Below, piece by piece: positions 18,108-27,281 of a DNA stretch of 64,000 nt; the stretch's first letter is position 1; each line of letters begins with the position of its first letter. Both the position numbers and the translations under genes were made by a program. The stretch is from Butyrivibrio hungatei NK4A153 (GTDB lineage: Bacteria; Bacillota; Clostridia; Lachnospirales; Lachnospiraceae): the NCBI RefSeq assembly GCF_000424465.1, contig NZ_AUJY01000002.1, positions 285,758-349,757 of the forward strand. Reading direction: 5' to 3'. Below the pieces are notes generated by a model. The model did no database searches, was not told the origin of the DNA, and was given only the letters and a program-made list of their open reading frames with translations.

Positions 18108-19616
18108 ATGAGTAACATCAACAAGGACAAAGGATTGGAATCTTTTAAGGTTCTGTCCTTTGTTTTGCCTTTAATTTTTTATATCGGAATTGCGGTTTTG
18201 GACGGCCCTGTATGGTGCGTTGATTCCCGGAGCTATGTAAGCATGGATTTCTCAAGAGAGCCTGTTTACCCGCTTTTTTTGGCGCTTATCAGAAAGATAT
18301 TTGAAACCTTTAAATTCTCAGGCGAATATAAGGGGCAACCTTCATATCTTTTCTGTGCCGTGATAATTCAAAGCCTATTGTGGGTATATGCGTCGTGGCG
18401 GCTGGGAAATAAAGTCTGCAATGTTGCAAGCCATTATCTGAAGACAGGTGGTGCTTTGTTTCTTGGATACGCGGGTGTCTTTTCGCAGATGGCGGTTGCA
18501 TCGCTTAACAGATTTGCAGCCAAAAGAGGCTCGATGTATTCTGAGAGCATTATGACCGAATCACTTGCAATTCCTCTCTTTGTTGTTTTCACAATAGAGC
18601 TGTGGAATTTGCACAGAGTGTATCTTCAGAGAAATCTCGTGAGAGTATTCGTCCTCGCGATTCTTATTGCAAGTATCAGAAAACAGATGCTTATCTGTCT
18701 TATTTTATGGGGCTTTTCGGCATTTGTAATTTATCTTTTTATAAACAGGCAGGAAGGCATACATAAGTTTTTTATAACCATGCTTATGATAGTTGCGGCT
18801 ATTGCAAGTATAAAAGGAATTGACAGAATGTATAATTCGGCTCTTCGCGGAAGGTTTGTTGAACATATCGGAAACAACAAGGGCGGACTTGATACGGTTT
18901 TATATACGGCAAGAAGCGAGGATGCGGACCTTTTTAAAGATTATGAGGGCTATCCGGATCTCGATGCGTTATATACGGATATTTTTAATGCCTGTAATGA
19001 GCAGCAACTTAACATAGAATATGCTCCGGGTTATGAAAAGAGAGATCAGGCAAATGTATTTAATTCGGACTGGGCAGCGATGGCATCTCATTATGCGGAG
19101 AGCTATGATGTCATAGGTTTCGATATCGTGCAGGTTAAGTGTGATGAATATGTTGCAAGTCATTTTCCGGGACTTGAGCTGTGTGATGCTCAGCTAAAAG
19201 AAGATGAGATAGAGGGAATTCTTTTTAAAACTCTTTTAAAACACGCCTTTGAGAGAATAAAAAAAGGCGACGGCAAGGCAATAATATATGTATTTACCGC
19301 AAATGTACTTAAAGCGTTTGTAATATCTGTTGCAAATATCAGTCCGAAGATTCTTATTCCGATATCATTCTTTATGTATCTGCTGTTTTTGACTTCGTTT
19401 GTGCTCTTGTTCCTGAGCAGCGTTTTTGGAAATCGTGGAAATGAAAAGGATGTGAAGGTTGATTTTTTGCTGTTTGCGTTTCTTGCGCTTTCGGGAATTG
19501 CAATAAACTCTGTGGTTACGGGATCCATGATATTCCCGCAGCCCAGATATATGTGCTACGGTATGGGACTCTTCTACTTGGCACTGACTTGTGATATAAT
19601 AGCCACGAAAAAATGA
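18108..19616 (+). CDS. Polytopic membrane protein, glycosyltransferase-like, unknown
   Basis: A 502-residue protein with roughly ten membrane helices. The first outer loop reads WCVDSRSYVSMDFSREPVYP, with an Asp just after helix 1 and a following Arg-Glu-Pro-Tyr-Pro, a layout seen in GT39/ArnT-like polytopic sugar transferases. A large outer segment (~250-385) lies between membrane blocks. I do not recognise a named family. The gene starts 24 nt after the GH25 gene with a poor ribosome binding site (ATAGGTACAATAT). It probably transfers a polyprenyl-linked sugar to the surface polymer, which is inference from topology and neighbours. The 3' end carries an extended -10 promoter that may drive rmlB. 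Confidence 0.5.
   Translation: MSNINKDKGLESFKVLSFVLPLIFYIGIAVLDGPVWCVDSRSYVSMDFSREPVYPLFLALIRKIFETFKFSGEYKGQPSYLFCAVIIQSLLWVYASWRLGNKVCNVASHYLKTGGALFLGYAGVFSQMAVASLNRFAAKRGSMYSESIMTESLAIPLFVVFTIELWNLHRVYLQRNLVRVFVLAILIASIRKQMLICLILWGFSAFVIYLFINRQEGIHKFFITMLMIVAAIASIKGIDRMYNSALRGRFVEHIGNNKGGLDTVLYTARSEDADLFKDYEGYPDLDALYTDIFNACNEQQLNIEYAPGYEKRDQANVFNSDWAAMASHYAESYDVIGFDIVQVKCDEYVASHFPGLELCDAQLKEDEIEGILFKTLLKHAFERIKKGDGKAIIYVFTANVLKAFVISVANISPKILIPISFFMYLLFLTSFVLLFLSSVFGNRGNEKDVKVDFLLFAFLALSGIAINSVVTGSMIFPQPRYMCYGMGLFYLALTCDIIATKK
19592..19600 (+). promoter_or_regulatory. Extended -10 promoter for rmlB
   Basis: TGATATAAT (TGn plus a perfect TATAAT at 19595-19600) lies in the last codons of the upstream gene, 36 bp before ATG 19636. 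No good -35 is seen (TTCTAC at the expected place), which is tolerated by extended -10 promoters. Confidence 0.45.
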
Positions 19617-19635
19617 AAAGGAAAGGTATACTTTG

Positions 19636-20721
19636 ATGAAAACCTATCTTGTAACCGGAGGGGCCGGATTTATCGGTTCTAACTATATTCACTATATGTT
19701 CAAAAAATATGGTGACGATATCCGTATCATAAATGTTGATGCACTTACATATGCGGGAAATCTGGAGAATCTTAAGGACGTCGAGGATCGTGACAATTAT
19801 ACTTTTGTCAAGGCAAATATTTGCGACAGAGACGCCATCAACAAGATCTTTGAAGAGAATGACATAGACAGAGTCGTTCATTTCGCGGCAGAAAGTCACG
19901 TTGACAGATCTATTGTAAATCCTGAGATCTTCGTTGAGACTAACGTTCTCGGAACGGCTACTATGCTTAACGCAGCTAAGAAAGCATGGGAACTTTCTGA
20001 CGGAACATTCAAAGAGGGTAAGAAATTCCTTCATGTTTCAACCGATGAAGTATACGGTTCACTCGATGACGATCCGAATGCTTATTTCTATGAGACAACT
20101 CCATACGATCCGCACAGCCCTTATTCAGCAAGTAAGGCAAGTTCGGATATGCTCGTAAAAGCTTATATGGATACATATAAGTTCCCTGCAAATATCACTA
20201 ATTGTTCAAATAACTACGGACCTTATCAGTTCCCTGAGAAGCTCATTCCTCTTGTGATCAACAATGCACTTGCAGGTAAGGATCTTCCCGTATACGGAGA
20301 CGGTAAGAACGTTCGTGACTGGCTCTTTGTTGAGGATCATGCAAAGGCAATCGACATGGTACAGGAGAAGGGCAAGCTCTTTGAGACATACAATGTCGGC
20401 GGACACAATGAGAAGCAGAATATTGAGATCGTTAAGACAATCATCGATGTTCTCAGAGAAGAGCTTGATGACAGCGATCCCAGAAAGGCTAAGCTCAGCT
20501 ACGATCTTATTAAGTATGTAACAGACAGAAAGGGACATGACAGAAGATATGCCATCGCTCCCGATAAGATCAAAAAGGAAATCGGATGGGAGCCTGAGAC
20601 CATGTTCAAAGAAGGCATCAGAAAGACCATTAAATGGTACTTTGATCACAATGACTGGATGGAGCATGTGACAAGCGGCGATTACGAAAAGTATTATGCA
20701 AAGATGTATGACAAGAGATAA
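19636..20721 (+). CDS. rfbB: dTDP-glucose 4,6-dehydratase
   Basis: A 361-residue enzyme of the extended short-chain dehydrogenase type that converts dTDP-glucose to dTDP-4-keto-6-deoxyglucose, step two of dTDP-rhamnose synthesis. TGGAGFIGSNY (residues ~7-17) binds NAD, HFAAESHVDRS is the family-specific strand, STDEVYG (~134) holds the catalytic Ser/Thr-Asp-Glu group and YSASK (~163) the Tyr-x-x-x-Lys pair. The second ATG (19636) was chosen over an adjacent TTG. rmlA and rmlC genes follow within 1.4 kb, but no rmlD gene is in the window. Also named rmlB. Confidence 0.96.
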   Translation: MKTYLVTGGAGFIGSNYIHYMFKKYGDDIRIINVDALTYAGNLENLKDVEDRDNYTFVKANICDRDAINKIFEENDIDRVVHFAAESHVDRSIVNPEIFVETNVLGTATMLNAAKKAWELSDGTFKEGKKFLHVSTDEVYGSLDDDPNAYFYETTPYDPHSPYSASKASSDMLVKAYMDTYKFPANITNCSNNYGPYQFPEKLIPLVINNALAGKDLPVYGDGKNVRDWLFVEDHAKAIDMVQEKGKLFETYNVGGHNEKQNIEIVKTIIDVLREELDDSDPRKAKLSYDLIKYVTDRKGHDRRYAIAPDKIKKEIGWEPETMFKEGIRKTIKWYFDHNDWMEHVTSGDYEKYYAKMYDKR

Positions 20722-20773
20722 TTGGCGGTAATTGCTTTGAGCCGATTATTTTAGATAAATACGGAGGAATATA

Positions 20774-21643
20774 ATGAAAGGTATAATTTTAGCGGGGGGT
20801 TCGGGAACCAGACTTTATCCGCTTACAAGAGCTATTTCAAAGCAGATAATGCCGGTATATGACAAGCCGATGATCTACTATCCGCTTTCAACTCTTATGC
20901 TTGCAGGTATAAGAGATGTACTTATAATTTCAACTCCGAGAGACCTTCCTATATTCGAGGATCTTTTTGGAACAGGCGAACAGCTTGGAATGAATTTCAG
21001 CTATGCTGTTCAGGATCAGCCAAGGGGACTTGCCGATGCGTTTATCATCGGTGCGGACTTTATCGGCAGTGACTCTGTTGCACTTGTTCTTGGAGATAAT
21101 ATTTTCTACGGACAGAGCTTTTCAAAGCTTCTTCGTGATGTTGCGGCAAGAGAAAAGGGTGCCACAATCTTCGGATACTATGTAAGAGATCCCAGAGCTT
21201 ACGGAGTAGTTGAGTTTGATGAGAACGGAAAGGCTATCAGCATTGAAGAGAAGCCTGAGAATCCCAAGAGTAACTATGCGGTTCCGGGACTTTACTTCTA
21301 TGACAACGATGTTGTTGATATAGCAAGAAATGTTAAGCCTTCAGCCCGTGGTGAGATTGAGATCACGAGCATAAACAATGAGTATTTGAGAAGAGGAACT
21401 CTTCACGTTGAGACAATGGGAAGAGGATTTGCATGGCTTGATACAGGCAATCACGATTCACTTCTTGATGCCGCTGATTTCGTATGCGCATTCCAGAAGA
21501 GACAGGGACTTTATGTTTCATGTATCGAAGAGATTGCCTATAAGCGCGGCTTCATTGACAAGGAGCAGCTTCTTAAGCTTGCTGAGCCTCTTATGAAGAC
21601 CGACTACGGTAAATATCTGGTTGAGGTTGCTAACGGACTTTGA
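20774..21643 (+). CDS. rfbA: Glucose-1-phosphate thymidylyltransferase
   Basis: A 289-residue enzyme making dTDP-glucose from dTTP and glucose-1-phosphate, the first step of the dTDP-rhamnose route. It opens [18 protein letters not shown], the RmlA pyrophosphorylase loop, and shows [29 protein letters not shown] (metal Asp) and [12 protein letters not shown]. Length is standard. ATG 20774 follows CGGAGGAA at ideal spacing. It lies 52 nt after rfbB and very probably shares its transcript. Glucose-1-phosphate may come from the phosphohexomutase encoded at 31546. Also named rmlA. Confidence 0.97.
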   Translation: MKGIILAGGSGTRLYPLTRAISKQIMPVYDKPMIYYPLSTLMLAGIRDVLIISTPRDLPIFEDLFGTGEQLGMNFSYAVQDQPRGLADAFIIGADFIGSDSVALVLGDNIFYGQSFSKLLRDVAAREKGATIFGYYVRDPRAYGVVEFDENGKAISIEEKPENPKSNYAVPGLYFYDNDVVDIARNVKPSARGEIEITSINNEYLRRGTLHVETMGRGFAWLDTGNHDSLLDAADFVCAFQKRQGLYVSCIEEIAYKRGFIDKEQLLKLAEPLMKTDYGKYLVEVANGL

Positions 21644-21675
21644 TCGGGCTTTAATATAAGAATCTGAGGTTGCAG

Positions 21676-22050
21676 ATGGACTATAAGGTATTCAGGACGG
21701 CGGTGCTTGCTATTGTCAGTGCGCTAATTTTGGTGCTGGTCATAGTCTATGCTACAAATGCCGACAAAATTAATGAGATTTTCGGTAAGGGAGGAGCTTC
21801 CGGTGAAGGAGCTTCTGCCGCGACCTCTTCAAGCAGTGATATCGGTATGTACGGAGAGCAGATAGGTGATAATACGCAAGCCTTTTTGTTTGAAGAAGGT
21901 TTTTTTGATGCAAATGAGGAAATACCTTCAGTAGTGGTTACAAAAAAGGACGAGGCGGGCACTGCTGCTTCTGAAGCGTCTACTGATATTACAGATGATG
22001 AAGAATATAATGATTACATAGAACCCGCAGCAGTTGTGGGCTCTAACTAA
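21676..22050 (+). CDS. Single-pass membrane protein of unknown function between rmlA and rmlC
   Basis: A 124-residue protein with one membrane helix (about residues 7-27) and an outer tail rich in Ala, Gly, Ser and acidic residues. No known domain is visible. ATG 21676 has GAGG 7 nt upstream; a TTG at 21670 is also in frame. The gene lies inside the rml operon, 32 nt after rfbA and 14 nt before rfbC, so it is expressed with the sugar genes. The low-complexity tail suggests a spacer or partner-binding region. Conservation in other genomes would be needed to propose a role. Confidence 0.6.
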   Translation: MDYKVFRTAVLAIVSALILVLVIVYATNADKINEIFGKGGASGEGASAATSSSSDIGMYGEQIGDNTQAFLFEEGFFDANEEIPSVVVTKKDEAGTAASEASTDITDDEEYNDYIEPAAVVGSN

Positions 22051-22064
22051 ATTGGAGACAAGAA

Positions 22065-22610
22065 ATGGGTAAGATTAGCGTTGAAACATGTGAAATAGAG
22101 GGGCTTAAGGTTATAACTCCCACTGTATTCGGAGATGCCAGAGGCTATTTTGTTGAGACTTATAACAAAAATGATTTTGTTGAAGCCGGTATTGATGTTG
22201 AATTCGTTCAGGACAATCAGTCTGCAAGTAAACAGGGCGTTTTAAGAGGCCTTCACTTCCAGAAGAATTATCCTCAGGATAAGCTTGTTCGTTGCATTAA
22301 CGGAGAAGTATTTGATGTTGCGGTTGATCTTAGAAGAAATTCTGCTACATTTGGAAAGTGGTTCGGTGTTGTTTTATCTGCCGAGAACAAGAAGCAGTTC
22401 TTTATTCCAAAGGGATTTGCGCATGGATTCTATGTTCTTTCCGAGTATGCTGAATTTGCTTATAAATGCTCTGATTTCTATCATCCCAATGATGAGGGCG
22501 GACTTAAGTGGAACGACCCCGATATTGGAGTAGAATGGCCGCTTATAGATGGTGTAGAACTCAACCTTTCCGATAAGGACAAAAAATGGGGAGGAATTAA
22601 AGAGTTTTGA
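22065..22610 (+). CDS. rfbC: dTDP-4-dehydrorhamnose 3,5-epimerase
   Basis: A 181-residue cupin-fold epimerase, third step of dTDP-L-rhamnose synthesis. Family motifs are visible: GDARGYFVETYNKNDF, FVQDNQSASKQGVLRGLHFQ (catalytic His in RGLHFQ), VFDVAVDLRRNSATFGKW and PKGFAHGFYVLSEYAEFAYK. Length is normal. ATG 22065 follows TTGGAGAC. Its stop codon overlaps the TTG start of the ABC permease gene (TTGA), coupling sugar supply to export. Also named rmlC. Confidence 0.96.
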   Translation: MGKISVETCEIEGLKVITPTVFGDARGYFVETYNKNDFVEAGIDVEFVQDNQSASKQGVLRGLHFQKNYPQDKLVRCINGEVFDVAVDLRRNSATFGKWFGVVLSAENKKQFFIPKGFAHGFYVLSEYAEFAYKCSDFYHPNDEGGLKWNDPDIGVEWPLIDGVELNLSDKDKKWGGIKEF

Positions 22611-23680
22611 ACAAAAGAATGAAAATCGGAAAACCCCCCAAGAAAAAATTCTTGGGCGTTTTCTATGTATTGGCGTTTGTAGTTGCGCTGATAATTGTTT
22701 TGCATAGTAATCCTCTTGCAGACCAACATACAGAGATGCTAAAAAAAATATGCGGATGCATTTTGTTAGGTGTCGGATGTATTCTGGTCTATTTTTGGTA
22801 TGACAAACTTACGGTTCTGCCGGTTGAACTCTGGAACAGCAGAAAACTTATCGCAAGACTTTCCGTAAATGATTTCAAAAAAAGGTATGCGGGATCGGCT
22901 ATGGGAGCTGTATGGGCCGCCATTCAGCCGGTTGTTACGGTTATTCTGTACAGTATTATTTTTGGTAAACTCTTTCCAGCAGGCGATCATATTCTTCCTG
23001 ACGGAAGGAAAGTTCCTCATTTGCTTTTCCTCACAGCAGGTCTTGTTCCGTGGTTCTTTTTTGTAGAAGCGCTTAATAACGGAACAACAGCACTTCTTGA
23101 ATATAACTATCTTGTAAAAAAAGTTCTTTTTAAAATAAGCATTCTTCCTATTATCAAAATAATTGCTGCAATGTTTATTCATATATTCTTTTTGGGTGTG
23201 CTCCTTGCAATGGCATGGATTATGGGATATGAGCCGAGTATTTATTGGATCCAGCTCATTTATTACATCGGATGTGAATTTATACTGGTGTTGTCAATCA
23301 GTTACGCAACCTGCGCGCTTGTTGTCTTTTTTAGAGACCTCCTTCAGATCATAAGTATTATAATTCAGCTTCTGCAGTGGTATACACCTATTCTTTGGGA
23401 TTTATACAGCAATATTCTTGATCCTTTAAGAAAAAAGTTTGTTGATCAGCATATGCCGATAGAGCAAATAAGAATGTATGAGGATCTGATAAAAATCTTT
23501 GTTAAGCTTAATCCTATGGCATATATCGTGGAAGGATATAGAAGTTCAATCTACGGAGAGACCTGGTTTTTTGAGCATTTTTATTCATCAACGTATTTCT
23601 GGCTGTGTGTTGTAATGCTCTTCTGTATAGGAACAGTTTTATTTAAGCGCCTTAAGCCGCACTTTGCGGATGTACTTTGA
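22607..23680 (+). CDS. Polysaccharide ABC transporter permease (Wzm/TagG-like)
   Basis: A 357-residue membrane protein of the ABC-2 type. After two N-terminal helices that are extra compared with minimal Wzm proteins (about residues 12-58), the family core begins with LSVNDFKKRYAGSAMGAVWA, then IQPVVTVILYSIIFGKLFP and four more helices. NPMAYIVEGYRSSIYG near residue 305-320 is typical. It should form the channel that moves an undecaprenyl-linked glycan across the membrane with the ATPase encoded next. The start is TTG 22607, overlapping the rfbC stop and preceded by GGGGAGG; ATG 22619 is an alternative. Confidence 0.9.
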   Translation: MNKRMKIGKPPKKKFLGVFYVLAFVVALIIVLHSNPLADQHTEMLKKICGCILLGVGCILVYFWYDKLTVLPVELWNSRKLIARLSVNDFKKRYAGSAMGAVWAAIQPVVTVILYSIIFGKLFPAGDHILPDGRKVPHLLFLTAGLVPWFFFVEALNNGTTALLEYNYLVKKVLFKISILPIIKIIAAMFIHIFFLGVLLAMAWIMGYEPSIYWIQLIYYIGCEFILVLSISYATCALVVFFRDLLQIISIIIQLLQWYTPILWDLYSNILDPLRKKFVDQHMPIEQIRMYEDLIKIFVKLNPMAYIVEGYRSSIYGETWFFEHFYSSTYFWLCVVMLFCIGTVLFKRLKPHFADVL

Positions 23681-23722
23681 TACATAATTTTGAAACAATC
23701 CATAGATCATGGAGAAATTTAC

Positions 23723-25129
23723 ATGAAGAATGATATAGCTATTGAGGTAAAAAACCTCACTAAATCATATACGCTTTACGAAAAGCCGGGGGACAGGATT
23801 AAAGATTCACTCGGCCTTGCCAAGAAGAAAAAGTTTAAGGAAAAGATTGCCCTGAATAACGTAAATCTTACGGTGAAAAGGGGTGAGACTGTTGGTATCA
23901 TCGGAACAAACGGTTCCGGAAAGTCTACAATCCTTAAGATAATAACTGGAGTTCTTACTCCGACATCGGGTGAGGTAAACGTAAACGGCCATATTTCAGC
24001 TCTTTTGGAGCTTGGAGCCGGATTTAACATGGAATATAACGGAATCGACAACATCTACTTAAACGGTATGATGATCGGCTTTTCCGAAGATGAGATAAAA
24101 AAGAGAATGGACGCAATCCTTGAGTTCGCGGACATCGGAGATTATGTATATCAGCCGGTTAAGACTTATTCAAGCGGTATGTTTGTAAGACTTGCCTTTG
24201 CGGTTGCGATAAACATCGATCCCGAAATTCTTATAGTAGATGAGGCACTTTCTGTAGGAGACGTATTTTTCCAGGCAAAGTGCTATCATAAGTTTGAGGA
24301 ATTTAAGAAAAAAGGTAAGACGATCCTCTTTGTGTCACACGATCTTTCAAGTATAAGTAAGTATTGTGACAGAGCGGTTCTTTTGAATCAGGGCGTGCTC
24401 ATCGGAGAGGGAACACCTAAGAAGATGATTGATATCTACAAGCAGGTTCTTGTGGGACAATATCCTCTTCCGAGCAGCGAAGGCGAGAATCTTCTCTATG
24501 ATGATGATATCAGGGAAGCTGCCGCCAAAGCAGACAAAAAAGCTGATTCCAAGATAAAGAAGAGTAGTTCCGAAGGCTCCGCAAATGCCGGTAAAAAAGG
24601 AAAAAGAAAAGACGGAAAGGAAACCTTTAGTGAATGGGCTTCCGAGGAAGATGCGGGTGCAAATCCCGATACTCTTGAGTACGGCGACGGATCGGCTAAG
24701 ATTTATGAGTACTTTGCTACCGATTCAAACGGAGTGAGGTCGAACTCAATAATTAAGGGCACTGAATTTACGGTGCACATGAAGGTCAGGTTCGAAAAGG
24801 ATGTTGCGGCACCTATTTTTGCACTTACCTTCAAGAATATCATGGGAATTGAGATCACAGGTACCAATTCCATGGTTGAGAAAGCCTTTTTGGAACCTGT
24901 AAAAGCAGGTGATGAGAAGGAGATAACCTTCACACAGAATATGTCTTTACAGGGCGGAGAATATCTTTTAAGCTTTGGGGTTACAGGATTTGAGCAGAAT
25001 GATTTTACTGTATACCACAGGCTGTATGATGCCCTTAATATCACGGTCGTATCAGATAAGAATACGGTTGGATATTATGATATGAACACAACATGTAAAG
25101 TGAGAGATATAGATGCAGGAACAGATTAA
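23723..25129 (+). CDS. Polysaccharide ABC transporter ATPase with C-terminal glycan-binding domain (Wzt-like)
   Basis: A 468-residue protein. The ATPase domain (residues ~6-245) has Walker A GTNGSGKST (~62), signature YSSGM (~149), Walker B ILIVDEA (~170) and the switch His in FVSHD. A Lys/Ser/Gly-rich linker (~265-305) leads to a beta-rich C-terminal domain (~315-460) like that of Wzt proteins which read the finished chain end. Long-form Wzt proteins export only capped polymers, and a WbdD-like capping protein is encoded directly downstream with a 17-nt overlap. ATG 23723 follows GGAG; an upstream in-frame TTG at 23690 is less likely. Confidence 0.92.
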   Translation: MKNDIAIEVKNLTKSYTLYEKPGDRIKDSLGLAKKKKFKEKIALNNVNLTVKRGETVGIIGTNGSGKSTILKIITGVLTPTSGEVNVNGHISALLELGAGFNMEYNGIDNIYLNGMMIGFSEDEIKKRMDAILEFADIGDYVYQPVKTYSSGMFVRLAFAVAINIDPEILIVDEALSVGDVFFQAKCYHKFEEFKKKGKTILFVSHDLSSISKYCDRAVLLNQGVLIGEGTPKKMIDIYKQVLVGQYPLPSSEGENLLYDDDIREAAAKADKKADSKIKKSSSEGSANAGKKGKRKDGKETFSEWASEEDAGANPDTLEYGDGSAKIYEYFATDSNGVRSNSIIKGTEFTVHMKVRFEKDVAAPIFALTFKNIMGIEITGTNSMVEKAFLEPVKAGDEKEITFTQNMSLQGGEYLLSFGVTGFEQNDFTVYHRLYDALNITVVSDKNTVGYYDMNTTCKVRDIDAGTD

Positions 25130-27272
25130 GATTGGCAATGTCACACTTAATTTCAAACATTATTCCGGGGTCGATCTGTACAGTGACGGTGCTGTAGAGA
25201 ACGATCTTCTTGAGATTGTAAAAAATCATAAAAAAGAAGAGTTTCAGGAGATCATTGAGAAAAAAGCAAGCTGGCCTATTCTCTACCATCTTTCTGAACA
25301 GAGAGCGAATATTGTCGAGTGGATTCCCATGGATCCAAACGCAAAGGTTCTTGAGGTCGGATCAGGATGCGGAGCGATAACGGGAATGCTTTCAAAGAAA
25401 GCAGCGAGTGTTGTTTCGTGCGATCTTTCCAGAAGAAGATCCGAGATCAATGCCTACAGAAACAAAGAATGTGGAAATGTGACCATTCACGTGGGAAACT
25501 TCAGGGACATTGAGCCTGATCTTGACAGAGATTTTGATTATATTTTTCTAATTGGCGTGTTTGAGTACGGACAGGGATATATCGGAACGGACAACCCGTA
25601 CGAGAAGTTCCTCAGAATGCTTAACAGACACCTTAAAAAGGGCGGAAGAATTGTAATTGCCATCGAGAATCGTCTTGGACTTAAGTATTTTGCAGGATGT
25701 TCAGAAGATCATCTCGGAACATACTTTAAGGGAATCGAAGGTTATACGGCTGACAGCGTTGCCAAGACTTTTACAAGGAACGGACTTATCAATATATTTA
25801 AAAAGTGTGGAATGAATGATTATCATTTCTACTATCCGTACCCTGATTACAAGCTCATGACAATGATCCACTCCGATTCTTATTTCCCTAAGTTCGGAGA
25901 GCTTCAGGACAATGTAAGGAACTTTGACAGGGACAGAATGATCCTCTTTAACGAGAAACATGCATATGAGGATCTTGTCAAAGACGGAATGTATCCGGAT
26001 TTTGCCAATTCTTTTGAAGTAATACTGGGACCCGGATTTGATACAGTATACAGTAAGTACAGCAACGACAGAGTTGATGAATTCAAGATAAGAACAGATA
26101 TCGCCATAAGCAGAACGGGAAGAAAAGTTATTAAGAAATTTCCGCTGAGTGAGGCTGCACGAGAGCATGTTTTCGGTCTAAGGGATGCTTATCTCGGACT
26201 TCAGGAGAAGTTCAGGGGCGGCGATTTTGAGATAAATGATTGCCAGATAGACGAGACGGAAGGCTGTGCTGTTTTTTCTTTTGTAAACGGTGTTCCTCTC
26301 GCGTCGCTTCTTGATCAGTGCATAGACAGGGATGATATGGAAGCCTTCGATGCACTTATAAATGAGTATATTAAGAGACTTAATTATAAGCCGGATTATC
26401 CTGTGTCCGATTACGACCTTATCTTTTCCAACATAATGGTAAACGGACCTATCTGGACTATAATTGATTATGAGTGGACTTACGGAAAATGTATTCCGCC
26501 CAAGGAGCAGGTGTGGAGAGCACTCTACTGCTACAGACTCGAAGACAGGAAGAGAGAGAAGTTTGATCCGAAGCCTGTCTATGAGAGACTTGGGTTAAAA
26601 GAAAAAGAAATGAAGGTTCTTCTTGATGAAGAATATGCATTCCAGAAATATGTTACGGGAAACAGAAAGTCTCTCGTTGAGATCTGGAAAGATATAGGAA
26701 GAAAAGTTATTGTTCCAAAGGAACTCTCAAAGTCTGCGGATGCGGCAAGAGCTGCAGACTGCGTTCAGGTTTATTTTGACGAGGGATTTGGATATTCGGA
26801 GGATGATTCGATATTCCCCGAGGAGCAGTATGATGACAAGAATGAGATAAGTCTCGATATTCCGGTAGATTCAAGGTGCAAGGTGCTAAGGCTCGATCCT
26901 GCATTTGCTCCCTGCATGGTTACCGTGATAGAGGCTGCATGGAACGGATTGTCTATCGAGGACGGCTCGGCGGATATTACACTTAAGCCTGTAAACGGCG
27001 AGTGGATCACAGATGATTCCTTCATGTTTAATACAGACGATCCGAATATTGAGTTCGATCTTACGGCAAGCGGACTCAGTGTAAAGGAGAATAATCATCT
27101 CACGGTGAGACTTCTTACTACGATGGTTCCTAAAAACGCCGCAGATGCTATTATCAATTCCGTTGATCTTCAGCCTGGTGTTGAGCAAAAGGAAAAAGTG
27201 GGGATAATAAAGAAAATCGGAAGAAAGATTGTTGAAAAGCGTGAGGCACGTTATTACAGAGACGAGGAGTAA
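25113..27272 (+). CDS. WbdD-like methyltransferase-kinase, probable glycan chain terminator
   Basis: A 719-residue cytosolic protein. Residues ~60-200 form a class I SAM methyltransferase (KVLEVGSGCGAITGML, CDLSRRR, FDYIFLIGVFEYG). Residues ~320-470 resemble a kinase/phosphotransferase fold, with a VIKKFPLSEAAREH strand and SDYDLIFSNIMV followed by IIDYEWTYG, comparable to the catalytic and metal-binding loops of choline- and aminoglycoside-kinase-like enzymes. A C-terminal segment (~560-719) is not recognised. In E. coli O9a, WbdD has the same methyltransferase-then-kinase order and caps the O-chain so that Wzt can bind it. The gene starts inside the 3' end of the Wzt-like gene. Capping is inferred from order and neighbours. 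Confidence 0.75.
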   Translation: MQEQIKIGNVTLNFKHYSGVDLYSDGAVENDLLEIVKNHKKEEFQEIIEKKASWPILYHLSEQRANIVEWIPMDPNAKVLEVGSGCGAITGMLSKKAASVVSCDLSRRRSEINAYRNKECGNVTIHVGNFRDIEPDLDRDFDYIFLIGVFEYGQGYIGTDNPYEKFLRMLNRHLKKGGRIVIAIENRLGLKYFAGCSEDHLGTYFKGIEGYTADSVAKTFTRNGLINIFKKCGMNDYHFYYPYPDYKLMTMIHSDSYFPKFGELQDNVRNFDRDRMILFNEKHAYEDLVKDGMYPDFANSFEVILGPGFDTVYSKYSNDRVDEFKIRTDIAISRTGRKVIKKFPLSEAAREHVFGLRDAYLGLQEKFRGGDFEINDCQIDETEGCAVFSFVNGVPLASLLDQCIDRDDMEAFDALINEYIKRLNYKPDYPVSDYDLIFSNIMVNGPIWTIIDYEWTYGKCIPPKEQVWRALYCYRLEDRKREKFDPKPVYERLGLKEKEMKVLLDEEYAFQKYVTGNRKSLVEIWKDIGRKVIVPKELSKSADAARAADCVQVYFDEGFGYSEDDSIFPEEQYDDKNEISLDIPVDSRCKVLRLDPAFAPCMVTVIEAAWNGLSIEDGSADITLKPVNGEWITDDSFMFNTDDPNIEFDLTASGLSVKENNHLTVRLLTTMVPKNAADAIINSVDLQPGVEQKEKVGIIKKIGRKIVEKREARYYRDEE

Positions 27273-27281
27273 AAACGGGGA

